From Conchocele bisecta (Eukaryota; Mollusca; Bivalvia; Lucinida; Thyasiridae), in the NCBI GenBank assembly GCA_029237695.1, contig CM055278.1, positions 77,459,817 through 77,523,816 on the forward strand: a stretch of DNA of 64,000 nucleotides. The letters are read 5' to 3'. A model generated the notes under the pieces. It had not been told where the DNA came from. It made no database searches and saw only the letters and a program-made list of their open reading frames with translations. This document shows positions 31,101-43,494 of the stretch, in pieces; within the stretch, counting starts at the first letter, position 1, and each line of letters starts with the position of its first letter. The translations under genes were made by a program, and so were the position numbers.

Positions 31101-34100
31101 GCTGCTATTTGGATTGTAAGTAACACTGCTGCTATTTGGATGAAAGTAACATGCTGTATTTCTTTGGATGTAAGTAACAGTGCTGTTATTTGGATGTAAG
31201 TAACAGTGCTGCTGTTTGGATGTAAGTAACAGTGCTGTTATTTGGATGTAAGTAACACTGCTGCTATTTGGATGTACGTAACAGTGCGCTGTTTGGATTT
31301 GATGTAAGTAACAGTGCTGCTGTTTGGATGTAAGAAACACTGCTCTATTTGGACAAGTGCCTGCAGTGGCTGTTATTTGGATGGAAGTAACAGTACTGCT
31401 GCTGGTTTGATTTTGGATGTAAGTAACACGTCTGCTGTTAAATTTGGATGTAAGTAACAGCTGCTGCTGCTTTTGGGATGTAAAGTAACAGTGCTGCTGT
31501 TTGGATGTAAGTAACAGTGCTGCTATTTTGATGTAAGTGCAGTGCAAGTGATTTGAGTAAGATCACTAGGCTGCTGTTTGATGTAGTAACAGTGCTGCTG
31601 GTTTGGATGTAAGTAACATGCTGCTGTGGTTTGGATGAAAGTAACATTTGCTGGTTTTGGAATGTAAGTAACAGTGCTGCTGTTTGGATGTAAGTAACAG
31701 TGGCTGTTAATTTGGATTAATAATCAGTGCTGGTTAGGAATGTAAGTAACACTGCTGCTGTTTTGGATGTAAAGTAACAGTGCGGTTGTTTGGATTAAGT
31801 AACATTGCCTGTTTATTTGGAATGTAAGTAACAGTGCTGTTTATTTGGATTAAGTTAAACCGCACGTTTGGCTGCTTTTTGGTTTGGGGATGTAAGTAAC
31901 AAGTGCTGCTTTATTTGGGTTAAGTAACAGTTGCTGTTTATTTGGGGATGTAAGTAACAAGTGCTTTTATTTGGATGTAAGTAACAGTGCTGCTGTTTGG
32001 GGAATAAAGTAACAGTGCAGCTGTTTGGATGTAAGTAACAGTGCTCTGTTATTTGGATGTAGATAACCAGTGCTGCTATTTAGGATGTAAGTTAATCAGT
32101 GCTGTTATTTGGATGTAAGTAACACTGCTGCTATTTGGATGTACGTAACAGTGCTGTTATTTGGATGTAAGTAACACTGCTGCTATTTGGATGTAAGTAA
32201 CAGTGCTGTTATTTGGATGTAAGTAACAGTGCTGTTATTTGGATGTAAGTAACACTGCTGCTATTTGGATGTACGTAACAGTGCTGTTATTTGGATGTAA
32301 GTAACAGTGCTGTTATTTGGATGTAAGTAACAGTGCTGTTATTTGGATGTAAGTAACACTGCTGCTATTTGGATGTAAGTAACACTGCTGCTATTTGGAT
32401 GTAAGTAACAGTGCTGTTATTTGGATTGTAAGTAACGTGCTGTTATTTGGATGTAAGTAACACTGCTGCTGTTTGGATGTAAGTAACACTGCTGCTGTTT
32501 GGATGTAAGTAACAGTGCTGCTGTTTGGATGTAAGTAACAGTGCTGCTGTTTGGATGTAAGTAACAGTGCTGCTGTTTGGATGCAAGTAACAGTGCTGCT
32601 GATTGGATGCAAGTAACAGTGCTGGTGATTGGATGTAAGTAACACTGCTGCTGTTTGGATGTAAGTAACAGTGCTGCTGTTTGGATGTAAGTAACAGTGC
32701 TGCTGTTTGGATGTAAGTAACAGTGCTGTTATTTGGATGTAAGTAACAGTGCTGCTGATTGGATGTAAGTAACAGTGCTGCTGTTTGGATGTAAGTAACA
32801 GTGCTGCTGTTTGGATGTAAGTAACAGTGCTGCTGTTTGGATGTAAGTAACAGTGCTGCTATTTGGATGTAAGTAACAGTGCTGGTGATTGGATGTAAGT
32901 AACACTGCTGACTGTTTGGATGTAAGTAACAGTGCTGTTCTGGAATGTAAAGTAACAGTGTGTTAATGGATGTAAAGTAACACTGTGATAATTTGGATTG
33001 TAAGTAACAGTATGCTGTTTATTGGTAATGTTAAAGTAAATCAGTGCTGTTTTTGGATGTAAGTAACAGTGCTGTTATGAATGTAAGTAACACTGCTGCT
33101 ATTTGATTGGTAAGTAACACTGCTCTATTTGGATGTAAGTAACAGCTGCTGTTAATGATGTAAAGTAAACAGGTGCTGTTATGGAATGTAAGTAACAGTG
33201 CTGCTGTTTGGATGTAAGTAACAGTGCATGCTGTTTGGTGGTAGTAACAGTGCTGAATGTGGAATGTAAGTAACAGTGCTGCTTGGTTTGGATGCAGTAA
33301 CAGTTGCTGGCTTGATTGGCTGCAAGTCACAGTGCTGTGATGGATGTAGGTAACACCTGCTGGCTGTTGGATGTAAGTAACAAGTTGCTGCTGTTTGGAT
33401 GTAGTTAAACAGTGTGGGCTGTTTGGATGTATGTAAACGTGCTGTTAATTTGAATGTAACGTAACAGTGCTGAGGTGCATGATTGGTAAAGTAAACAGTG
33501 CTGCTGTTTGGAATGTAAGTTAAACAGTGCTGCTGTTTGGTTTAAGTAACAGTGCTGCTTTGGTTTGGATGTAAAAAGTAACAGTGCTGGCTATTTGGAA
33601 GATGTAGTAACTGTGCTGGGATGAATGTTAAGTAACACTGCTGCTGTTTGGATGTAAGTAACTGATTTGGCTGCTTTGTTTGGAATGTAAGTAAACAGTG
33701 CAATGCTACTTTGATTTGGTAGTAAACGTGCTGTTAATTTGTAATGTAAGGTAACAGTGCTGCTGTTTGGATGGTTAGTAACAGTGCTGCTTGTTTGGAG
33801 TAAGTAACCGTTGCTGCTGGTTTTGGTGTTTAGTAAAGTGCTGCTATTTGGATGTATGTAAACAGTGCTGTTTTTTGGATGGAAAGCTACAAGTCTGTCT
33901 GTTTGGAGGGTAAGTAACAGTGTGCTGTTTGGATGAATAAGTAACAGTGCTGCTGTTTGGATGTCAAGTAACAGTGCTGCTGATTTGGATGCAAGTAACA
34001 GTGGTGGTGTTTGGAATGTAAAGGTAACATGCTGGCTGTTTGGATTGGATAAAGTAACAGCTGGTGGTTTGGAATGTAAGTAACAGTGCTGCTGTTCTGG

Positions 34101-34785
34101 ATGTAAGTAACAGTGCTGCAGGGTGTTTGGATGCAAGTAACAGTGGCTGGTGACTTGATGTAAGTAACAGTGCTGCTATTTGGATAATGTAACGTAACAG
34201 TGCTGCTGTTGGATTGGAAGTAAACTGTGCTGCTGTTTGGGATTTGGTAAGTAACAGTGTTGTTATTTGAATGTAAGGAAACAGTGCTGGTGATTGGATG
34301 TAAGTAACAGTGTGTTATTTGGATGTAAGTAACACTGCTGCTCTTTGAGAATATAATGTAAAGTAACAGTGCCTTTGACTGTTTGGTGGTTAAAGTAACA
34401 CTGCTGCTATTGATGTAAGTAAACAGTGGCTGTTATGAATGTAAGTAACAGTGCTGCAGGCTCTTGGATGGTATTAGGTACAGTGTGGTTATTTGGGATG
34501 TAAGTAACAAGTGATGGATTCATTTGGTCATTGCGATGAATTCAAGTGTGTTTATTTAAGGGGTAAGTAACATGCGTTAATTTGGATGTAATAACAGTGC
34601 TGTTTGGTTAATGTATTTGGTAAGTAACATGCTGCTTTTGGAAATGTAATAAAATGCTGTTATTTTGGATTAAGTAACAGTGCTAGTGTTTGGAATGTGT
34701 AGAAGTAACAGTGCTGTTATTTGGATGTAAGTAACAGTGCTGCTATTTGGTATTGGCGATTGATTGTAAGTAATGGCTGACTGGA
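28114..34785 (+). repeat. ~26-bp minisatellite beginning at the SBNO splice donor
   Basis: The unit is about GTAAGTAACAGTGCTGCTGT + TTGGAT (26 bp; common variants have GCTGTTATTTGGAT, GCTGCTATTTGGAT, or GATTGGATGCAAG early in the array), roughly 250 units. Almost perfect units at 32090-32920; much indel noise at 28180-31650 and 32930-34780, suggesting an unpolished assembly. The first unit coincides with the exon b donor GTAAGTAACAATGCTGCTGA. Long minus-strand ORFs reading YLHPNSSTVTYIQ repeats are shadows of this array. Confidence 0.95.
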
Positions 34786-36118
34786 TGTAAGTCATGGTGG
34801 TGGTGTTTGGTTGTAAATAATGGTTACTGATAGGTTATAAATGAGTGTTTCATATTGGCTTCAAGTAAAGATGTTACGTATTGGCAGCAGGCGTAACTGG
34901 AATTCAAATGGCAGGAGTTCAATGGAGTGTCTTTTCATCCTGTATTGGTCATCATGCTTATTGACAAATGAAATCGGCCAATAGATAGGTTAGTCAATGG
35001 TAATAATGATACGGCAGTTGACAATTATCCTCAAATATAGTGTTTCCTGATAAGATCAGTGTAGACCCAGATCAGCCTGTGTATTCACGCAGTCTGATCA
35101 GTCAAGTGTCTGTGCTGTACGCCAGTGAGTCGGCGAGCACATTTCCTCCTTCTAACAAACCAAGTTAGTCCGAATAATGCGGCAGGTATGCGCCAGACGT
35201 TCAACAACAGTTACATTATACCCCCACATTTCAAATTCAATGCGTATTTTACAAATGTATTATCAATTTTCTTCCTTATTAAATAGGAAACAAATGATCA
35301 AAAAGTAAAACAAATTTAAAAATTCACTTACTTGAGCTGCAAAACAAATTGCAGCTCAAGCTCAACTAAGTAAATTTTCAACTTTATTACAGTATTTTCA
35401 CTACTCAATTTGAAAATCAATGCATATTTTCACATTGCTGCGAGTATTTTGTACTCCCACTTTTAATATCAATGCGTGTTCTGCTAAAATATGTGTGTAC
35501 GCAGATATGCACCTTATCGGGAGCTCTGTGGATGGTTGAACGGACATCACACAGTATAACGGACATCACACAGTATAACGGACATCACACAGTATAACGA
35601 GAATCAGTGAATCAGTCTACCTTATTCAGGGCTCCAGATAAGCTTTGTGTCTAAAGAGTATTGTACCCCCTGATTTCAAATTAAATGCATATTTTATTTT
35701 TACAAATGGATTATTGATTTTCTTCATGATTAAATAGGGAACAAATGATCAAAACATAGAACTAATTTAACCAGTCACTTATTTTAGTGTATTATTACTT
35801 ATTCATTTATTTATACATTAAAACAGTTGAACATTTACTTTTGGAAGGTCCGAGAGGATATTTGTAATAAAAACGGTAGAAATATGTGTCTGTTTCATAC
35901 TAAATGACTTGTCACACCATGTGTAAATACTTGAATATGTCACCAAAAATTATCTTATAAGACGATAATCAGAACGGATTTAACATCGCCACTAATGATG
36001 ATTGCAATTTAAATTTTATCACAGGTCCGGTAGACTTTTTATACGACCGTTTTTAAAAAAATGGTACATATTATGTTTTACAGCACGGCGGGCAGGCGGG
36101 CGGCTGAAGAAAAGGCGC
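34786..36118. other. intron with repeat fragments, no gene
   Basis: Includes the tail of the minisatellite, a GATCAGTGTAGACCCAGATC segment (35057), a fragment of the repeat family also at 1450-1615 (35365-35530), the 19-bp triplet at 35541-35597, and a CAGGGCTCCAGATAAGCTTT terminus at 35627 (like the hAT-like TIR) with no visible partner end. Confidence 0.6.
35541..35597 (+). repeat. 19-bp tandem repeat, 3 copies
   Basis: CGGACATCACACAGTATAA three times in a row without change. Confidence 0.9.
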
Positions 36119-37310
36119 ATAGTTCGTGTACACAACTCCTCCAAAACCGTTCAGTCGATCGATCTGAAACTATACACACGTCTTCTACACATATTGAAGA
36201 TGTGCACCTTGGTGTTTTTATGCCGAAAAAATATTTTTTAACAAAAATATCGCCTTTTTAACTTAGCCATTTTTTCTACATTTTTCTATACAATTCTATA
36301 TACGGTACAGAGTTTGTGTACACAACTCCTCCGAAACCTTTCAGTCGATCGATCTGAAACTATGCACACGTCTTCTACACATATTGAAGATGTGCACCTT
36401 GGTGTTTTTATGGCGAAAAAATATTTTTTCACAAAAAATATCGCCTTTTTAATTTAGCCATTTTTTCTACATTTTTCTATACAATTCTATATATGGTACA
36501 GAGTTTGTGTACACAACTCCTCCGAAACCTTTCAGTCGATCGATCTGAAACTATGCACACGTCTTCTACACATATTGAAGATGTGCACCTTGGTGTTTTT
36601 ATGGCGAAAAAATATTTTTTCACAAAAAATATCGCCTTTTTAATTTAGCCATTTTTTCTACATTTTTCTATACAATTCTATATATGGTACAGAGTTTGCG
36701 TACACAACTCCTCCGAAACTGTTCTGTAGATCGTTCTGAAACTATACACACATCTTCTACACATATTGAAGATGTGCACCTTGGTGTTTTTATGCCGAAA
36801 AAATATTTTTTAACAAAAATATCACCTTTTTAACTTAGCCATTTTTTCTACATTTTTCTATACAATTCTATATACGGTACAGAGTTTGTGTACACAACTC
36901 CTCTGAAACCGTTCAGTCGATCGTTCTGAAATTATACACACGTCTTCTACACATATTGACGATGTGCACCTTGGTGTTTTTATGCCAAAAAAATATTTTT
37001 TAATGAAAATATCACCTTTTTAACTTGGCCATTTTTTCTACATTTTTCTATACAATTCTATATACGGTACAGAGTTTGTTTACACAACTCGCCTTTTTAA
37101 CTTAGCCATTTTTTCTATGCAATTCTATATACGGTACAAAGTTTGTTTACACAACTCCTCCGAAACTGTTCAGTCGATCGTTCTGAAACTATACACACGT
37201 CTTCTACACATATTGAAGATGTGCACCTTGGTGTTTTTATGCCGAACAAATATTTTTTAACAAAAATATCACCTTTTTAACTTAGCCATTTTTTCTACAT
37301 TATTGTATCC
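36119..37310 (+). repeat. 191-bp satellite, about 6 copies
   Basis: The unit contains GTGTACACAACTCCTCCGAA, CAGTCGATCGATCTGAAACT, ACACATATTGAAGATGTGCA and GCCATTTTTTCTACATTTTT. The AGTTTG anchor recurs at 36311, 36502, 36693, 36883 and 37073 (period 190-191), followed by one short partial unit and a final copy. Each unit carries an ATCGATCGAT-like core and the near-palindrome ACACATATTGAAGATGTG. Confidence 0.92.
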
Positions 37311-37496
37311 AATTCCCTATCATTTCTACTTTACACTCTACTTTTCTATCTCTGCCTAATTAGTATACATGTTTAGCACAACGAGATGAAGAAATAATGC
37401 TATAGACTTTCAAATTCTCATTAATGTTTCTTGACTTGGTGACAGCTTCACATTTCTGCATCTTCGCTGTCTGGCCCATATTCGACGGGCGTATTG
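37311..37496. other. intron spacer between satellite and first MITE copy
   Basis: Nothing recognised. Confidence 0.5.
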
Positions 37497-37970
37497 GTTA
37501 GAAGACACCAAATGGTGCGAAACCGCCCAGGGTGTATGCAAAAGTAGTCCGGTATAAAAAAATAGTGCGGGTGTTTTGAGGTCACAGACACCGTTTGCTT
37601 GCAAATCTTGATCCATTACTACCCAGTTTCACTTGAGGAACATTTTGGGGTGCCTTCAACACCAGTTTTCAGCATATTTGTAGCATTTAAAAGAAAACAC
37701 TGACCCTGTTGGTCACTTGATGTAAACGGAGTTTCCGTGGCCAAAAAATGTACACAATATTGGAGGATATGACAAGGTTGGATTTTTCTTTCTTAGGAGT
37801 AAGTGAACCTATTGTTTAGTTCATGCAGAACCAGTACAGACTGGCTGCAGGTCATGTACAAGTGGGTCCCACAGCATCCATACGAATAGTGAAAGTAGGA
37901 GAGACTGGCCTTATTGGATGGCATTCGGTTAAATTATATAGTAAAACTATTTGGTGGTGTCTAACCTATA
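37497..37970 (+). mobile_element. 474-bp MITE-like element, copy 1
   Basis: Starts GGTTAGAAGACACCAAATGG and ends TTTGGTGGTGTCTAACC, an imperfect ~20-bp TIR. No coding capacity. Near-identical to copy 2 at 38853-39330. The target duplication is not clear (TATT on the left, TATA on the right). Confidence 0.7.
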
Positions 37971-38852
37971 AGGTGTGCCTAGGCCCTATGTGAGATATGT
38001 TTGTTTGTAGAATTTGAAGTTGGAAGTTTATGTTTCTTGTAGCTATGTCTCTGGGAACATAATTTAAAGTTACTGCGACAAGAATAATCGAGCGGACTCC
38101 GCGATGCAACATATTTGTTCTTTTTGTATCTCAGACGGACAGTTATCGGCTTCAAAATCTTCTAAAATCTTGATTTCTCAGCTTTATTTAGTCAAATATA
38201 ATAAACCAGTGTATGCAAATTACCTGTAGGTGATTGGGCTTGGAATGTGACAGTAATATACAGCAAAACAGTGATCATAGTGTGTTTTTCATTTTTATTC
38301 ATTGATATTGGCATGCTGATGGACAATTAAGAAGTTCTGGAAAGTGGCGCGACATCGCGACGCTGTTCCAAAATTTGCCAAAATTAGGCGTAAGTGTATT
38401 GTTTTCGCATATCGGTATAGTATCAATACACTAGTACTCAGAAAACATTGTTTTTCCTTTCCTCCCGTGTTATAAAGCAAATTTCTTGACTGACCGTTCC
38501 AAGCCAGTACCCTTTTGTCTGTCGACCATTCCAGAGTGGCATACATGTTGGTATAGTTTCAGTGATGAGTCTGTATATGTAGAATGGTTAGCTATAACAC
38601 TATTTAGGGTAATGTTATGTGATTTTATGGAGATTTGTGCTTTTAATTCATCATCTATTAAAATTCTCCATAGTTCTGTAGTAGCTCAATTTAAGGCAGA
38701 ATGTGGACAGTCACATGGTGGAGTTACACAGCTGCTGTGTGACAACCATTTGAGATATTTGCTCCAAACTTGGTACTGTATCCAGGAATAGAAGCTAGTT
38801 TTTGAATAGTGAATATTGTAGAATGATTTGTAGTGGGACTGGTACACTTATA
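37971..38852. other. 882-bp intron segment between MITE copies
   Basis: No gene. The ORF at 38486-38791 (101 codons) has no recognised domain. Confidence 0.5.
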
Positions 38853-39330
38853 GGTTAGAAGACACCAAATGGTGCGAAACCGCCCGCCCAGGGTGTATGC
38901 AAAAGTAGTCCGGTATAAAAAAATAGTGCGGGTGTTTTGAGGTCACAGACACCGTTTGCTTGCAAATCTTGATCCATTACTACCCAGTTTCACTTGAGGA
39001 ACATTTTGGGGTGCCTTCAACACCAGTTTTCAGCATATTTGTAGCATTTAAAAGAAAACACTGACCCTGTTGGTCACTTGATGTTAACGGAGTTTCCGTG
39101 GCCAAAAAATGTACACAATATTGGAGGATATGACAAGGTTGGATTTTTCTTTCTTAGGAGTAAGTGAACCTATTGTTTAGTTCATGCAGAACCAGTACAG
39201 ACTGGCTGCAGGTCATGTACAAGTGGGTCCCACAGCATCCATACGAATAGTGAAAGTAGGAGAGACTGGCCTTATTGGATGGCATTCGGTTAAATTATAT
39301 AGTAAAACTATTTGGTGGTGTCTAACCTAT
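38853..39330 (+). mobile_element. 474-bp MITE-like element, copy 2
   Basis: Same terminal sequences as copy 1. Differences seen: a 4-base CGCC gain near 38885 and one substitution (GATGTAAAC to GATGTTAAC). Very recent duplication or transposition. Confidence 0.75.
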
Positions 39331-39549
39331 TTTGTGACTTGCGGCACTCTTGTTGCTTGTAAAATACAAAGGTCCAACATTAAAATTTGCAGGTCCAGGA
39401 CCTCGGACCAGTGCTATTTTCAGGCCCTGTACAGTATTTCCACATTGCTGTGAGTATTTTGTACTCCCACTTTTAATAACCAATGTGTATTCTGCTAAAA
39501 TATGTGCATAATGAGAATCAGTGAATCAGTATACCTAATTCTGTTCCAG
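39331..39549. other. intron before SBNO exon c
   Basis: Contains another fragment of the 1450-1615 repeat family (39425-39510) and the pyrimidine-rich acceptor CTAATTCTGTTCCAG. Confidence 0.55.
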
Positions 39550-39602
39550 GGTAAAGAGCAAGCGAGTACTAAGGTGGCTGTTGCCGTAACAGGTATACAA
39601 AG
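39550..39602 (+). CDS. SBNO: strawberry notch-family helicase, small exon c
   Basis: A 53-bp exon between acceptor CTGTTCCAG (ends 39549) and donor GTTAGC at 39603. It reads GKEQASTKVAVAVTGIQ plus two bases of a split codon. SBNO proteins have an S/T-K-hydrophobic stretch between the DECH box and the LPKARV segment, and this exon supplies it. Phases match exon b (phase 0) and exon d (one base completes an Arg codon). An upstream donor, GTATAC at 39593, would break the phase, so the second GT is preferred. Confidence 0.75.
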
Positions 39603-40408
39603 GTTAGCTTATCCTTTCAATTTACTTTAATCTTGTACTTAACAGCACATGGAGTGAATATATGCTCACCGATAACAGACTGCTGTTTTATGTGTTGTTG
39701 CTGATACACTGTACATGTATAATGATCTTCAAAAAGTACTTTAGCTGGTGTTTCGTTAGGCGATGGATATCCATACACATTGTAAAAAATCAACATAGTC
39801 AAGGCAAGAAATATATTTTTAAAACGGCCCTAGAAATGATATCAGGGTCATGTTAATGCTCGTCATCCATGCTAATGTTTATCTATGACATGTTATAGTC
39901 AGCCTGATGACACTTGATATTATGATTTATTACCATATGTTGACCTAATTTATAAAATATGGTGTTTGGCTATTTCCGCTGTATATAAACCAACATATAA
40001 AGTGTTGTAGATATATTAACAGAGATAAATGGGTCATTTTGGTGTCAAATCATCAGGAATAAGATGCCCTATGCGTGTGTCTGCATATTAGAGAAATAGC
40101 TGAACCGTATATGGGATAGAATTGCCAAAAAAGGGGGAAATATATGAATTAGGTAGTTCAATTTAAAGGTACATGCCCACTCAGTAGGCACAAAATGTTC
40201 TTTATATCAGAGACATCATCCGATATATTTTCTGGCAAAATAAACATGCATTCACCATTACCACACGTATTGTTTGGCATTATTATACATTTTACATGAG
40301 ACATAACTTTCCACACTGGTATCGGGGGCGATAACCTTGTTTCCTTAAAATGTTAACGGACATTACTATTTATACTCTGTATTTATTTTTTGACTTGCAA
40401 TTATCATA
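39603..40408. other. intron, no gene
   Basis: AT-rich; nothing recognised apart from small chance ORFs. Confidence 0.55.
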
Positions 40409-41175
40409 CAGTCAAATCGTGATGGCTCGAAATGCCACGGGACCTCACATTTTGTTCGAGTGATCGCATCTTTCGAGCTATCAAATCTTTCGATTTTGTT
40501 ATATTTGCCGACTGCTGTACCCGTCGGATTTAGGAAATAAAGCACAATAGAATGTATCCATGTTTTAGATGATTATAATATTTATTCGCAGATTAGTTAT
40601 CATGCGAAATTAAATAAACTACATGTATTTACAAAACTGTCTTTATTTGAATTATTATCAAAGTGAAAAGGAGAAAAGGTCCAGTATTCACTATAAATAG
40701 CGGCGCACATAATTATTGCAGCAGGTGGTTGTGACGTCACTCGAAACAGTGGTCTTTTCAATGGGCGTTTTTCGTCGTAACTCTCGGGTACCCTCTCGAA
40801 TAACACGAGAGTTAAAACGAAAAACGACCGATGACTTACGACAGACTGTATTAAATACTCCGAGTGGACGAACCCCAGAATATTTAATAAATCGCTGTAT
40901 GCCGTTGAGCTGTTATGGGACACAAAACAACAACAGCAAATTAAGAATACAATAACTTTTATTTCACAAATAATGTACAAGCATACCAATAAATAGTTTC
41001 CACAAATTATGTTGAAAGTTTCCGAATAATCTAATGTAGAATTCACAAAATGATCGCCATCAACAACGTTAACGATCAAATTGCACCACTTTAGGCAATT
41101 AACTTAGGGAAAATTATCGGGACCTCAACGCCATTTCGAGTGAGCCCGACATTTCGAGCCATCGCGATTTCACTG
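40409..41175. mobile_element. pogo/Tigger-like non-autonomous DNA transposon, 767 bp
   Basis: TIRs CAGTCAAATCGTGATGGCTC (left) and GAGCCATCGCGATTTCACTG (right) with further matching GAAATG... GGGACCTCA, flanked by TA on both sides (40407-40408, 41176-41177). A CAGT start plus TA duplication fits the pogo/Tigger branch of Tc1/mariner. No transposase frame was recognised; the ORF at 40716-40955 is short and unrecognised. Confidence 0.8.
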
Positions 41176-41177
41176 TA

Positions 41178-42059
41178 CTTTATAATCTGTAAAAAATATT
41201 TTTTTTTCAGGTGACGCATTTAATTAGTATGAATAATAAAAAAAAATACCATGCCTCATTTGCATATGAAATAGCTTGATACCAACGCGTGTCACTATCA
41301 GTATAATAAATATTGCTAAATTATTATATCTGTATAGTGGCCGTGGGTGCAAGCGATGGGTAATTTAACGATCGGGGTTCATCCTTACCGGAATTCCAAC
41401 TGGGGACCTGGTTTGACCCTCATATACGTCTTTGGCATTTTGTATGTGACAGTTGAATCTGGTTATACCTCTTATGTGAGTATTACAATTATTTGTAATC
41501 CTATTTTAGGGGAAGGGGCCAAGTGACTTTGGTGTGGTATGGACCTGCCACCAGGTCAGGTGATTCTAATTTCAGGGCTGAATATATTGTTTCTCGATGT
41601 AAATATTCAGTTCTGATTTTGGAATTTTCCCCCCAATGCAGCAGGTTAAAGCGGGATCGAACCCATTTGCCTGGCCTTACATGACCTTAGCTGTTGATAG
41701 GCCGTTAAACACCAATAAACAAACAAACAAACTGTATAGCGGCCACTCGTAATCTTTTGAACTGGTGGAATTGTGACACAATTATACACTTATTTAATTC
41801 CTATAAAGAACAGTTTGTGCCTATTGCGTGGGTATGTACCTTTAATGATGAAATGGTAACAAATATGTATAAATATTTATCTTGCGATACTATATTCAAA
41901 ATATATATCTAGTCCAGTTCATACTATTAGCAAACATATTACTCTATATATAATGTACCCTATGACATTTCAGAGTTTGTATTATGACTGGAAATGCAAA
42001 CTTACCCCACCCACCCCATTTGCATTGAAAAACTGACTAGTGGGAGAAATTTCAGAAGA
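41178..42059. other. intron with SINE-like segment
   Basis: AT-rich DNA; the recognisable part is the SINE-like tail at 41640-41732. Confidence 0.5.
41640..41732 (-). repeat. SINE-like element end with RNA pol III B-box-like sequence
   Basis: GGGATCGAACCC at ~41651 is the reverse complement of a B-box-like GGGTTCGATCCC. It is followed by TGGCCTTACATGACCTTAGC, TGTTGATAGGCCGTTAAACA and a (CAAA)n tail. Resembles the common end of molluscan SINE-like repeats. The full element was not delimited. Confidence 0.45.
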
Positions 42060-42420
42060 ATTGCGCTATTTTACGTACAGGCATGAAATTTCGCATGATT
42101 GTAGACTACGGCTGTCCTGTTAACTTAGGTTATGGAGCCATCTCGAAAATTGACTATGGGAGGTGTGGCAGCTATCTTTCAATATGGCCGCCAAAACGAT
42201 TTGTACGATTTACAAAACAAGCGTTTTCAACACATTATATACATTTCGGGATATCCAAGAGCCATTATCTCCACAAATTATTGTACTAACTTCATTGTCA
42301 ACACATAGTTATACATTTTCAAAATGGTGGCCAAGATGGCTGCCAAATTTAAGTTTCTTGGTAAAATGGTATAGAATGAGTTTTTCAATATTGTCTACTA
42401 GCCAGCCTTATGTGTTTAAT
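42060..42420 (+). repeat. interspersed repeat, inverted copy at 54990-55400
   Basis: Shares, in the opposite orientation, TTACGTACA, AGGTTATGGAGCCATCTCGA, GGAGGTGTGGCA, ACATTTCGGGATATC and TTTTCAAAATGGTGGCCAAG with the later copy. Diverged. Short ORFs across it are not recognised. Confidence 0.7.
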
Positions 42421-42483
42421 AGTGAACCTAGAAATGTTGAGTTACGCAAAGTTTTTTTTTACTAGAAATTAACTGCCGGATGC

Positions 42484-43380
42484 CGGGGTTGAAAGAATCC
42501 TTTTTTTCCACTCGCCCAGCTGGGCAAGTACAAAAAAAAAGTACTTGCCCAGGTCAAAAAGTTACTCGCCCAGTTTTTTTTAAAAATAAAATGCTATTTC
42601 CATTATTTGTAATGTTGCATCTTATTTTAAAAAAAGAAGCTTTTACATATATATGATCATTACCAAAACATATGAGACATATTCATATTATTGTTATTTA
42701 TAGTTTAAGTATTAAATGAACATAAACAAACAAATAAATATTATTTATTGGGAGATAAACTTCAACAACGTTTTTTAGCAGCGAATTTGCTCAGAGGCTT
42801 GCATGCTTCTTATTTTCTATAAGCGTTGAGTGACATAGATTTTGTTTTAATTTATAGTGGCTATGTTTGCATGCGCTGCGGGCTGCCTTAATTACTAAAT
42901 TCAATGGTTTCGGACCCGGTGCCGACCGTTTCGTCACAAGCCGTTATGTTCGGCGTCTGAAATGCGCGTTAACCCAACTGCATACGAGACGATATATGTG
43001 GCCGCGTATACACTAGTCTATACTCGCAGTCATATTATTTGTTAGCCCGGCCGCGTACAGTCGACAAATAATCCGTGAATTAAACTTGCCCGATATGGAC
43101 CGTGTTCAAAATTGCTAGCGATTCTACCCGTAACCGTGTACATAGACACTGCTTGAATCTTACTTCCCGCAAATTGAATTAAACTGTAAACAACAAATGG
43201 TCGCTGAATTAATACCATTTGTTGGCCGTTATCGATGGAATTAATTGGCAATTTTTTCAGAAAAAAAAATCTTGACCAAATCTTTCACTCGCCAAACTGG
43301 GTGAGTGCCTGTAGAAAGTACTCGACCGCCACAAAAAGCACTCGCCATGGCGAGCTGGGCGAGTGAAATTTCAACCCCTG
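42484..43380. mobile_element. hAT-like element, 897 bp
   Basis: Begins CGGGGTTGAAAG...CACTCGCCCAGCTGGGC and ends GAGCTGGGCGAGTGAAATTTCAACCCCTG, an imperfect TIR of ~35 bp. It is flanked by GGATGC on both sides (42478-42483, 43381-43386). CAGGGGTTG-like ends fit hAT, though 6 bp is short for a hAT duplication. It also has inner hairpins such as CTGGGCAAGTAC...GTACTTGCCCAG. No transposase seen. Confidence 0.7.
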
Positions 43381-43494
43381 GGATGCCATTTTGCATATGT
43401 GTAGCATTTTTTAGCTCGCCTGCACGAAGTGCATAAAGAGCTTTTGGCATACCCCCGGCGTCGTTGGCGTCGGCGTCGGCGTCCACAAACTTAA

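Noticed and set aside
27945..34136. Long minus-strand ORFs rich in YLHPNSSTVTYIQ and LLLTSKQQHC
   Set aside because: They are translations of the 26-bp minisatellite; length divisible by frame and no stop in the unit explain them.
28114..34785. CRISPR-like array
   Set aside because: Units are directly adjacent with no unique spacers, and the context is a eukaryotic intron.
39550..39592. Exon c ending at the GTATAC donor (39593)
   Set aside because: It would leave one base of phase, incompatible with exon d; the donor at 39603 gives the right phase and the expected residues before LPKARV.
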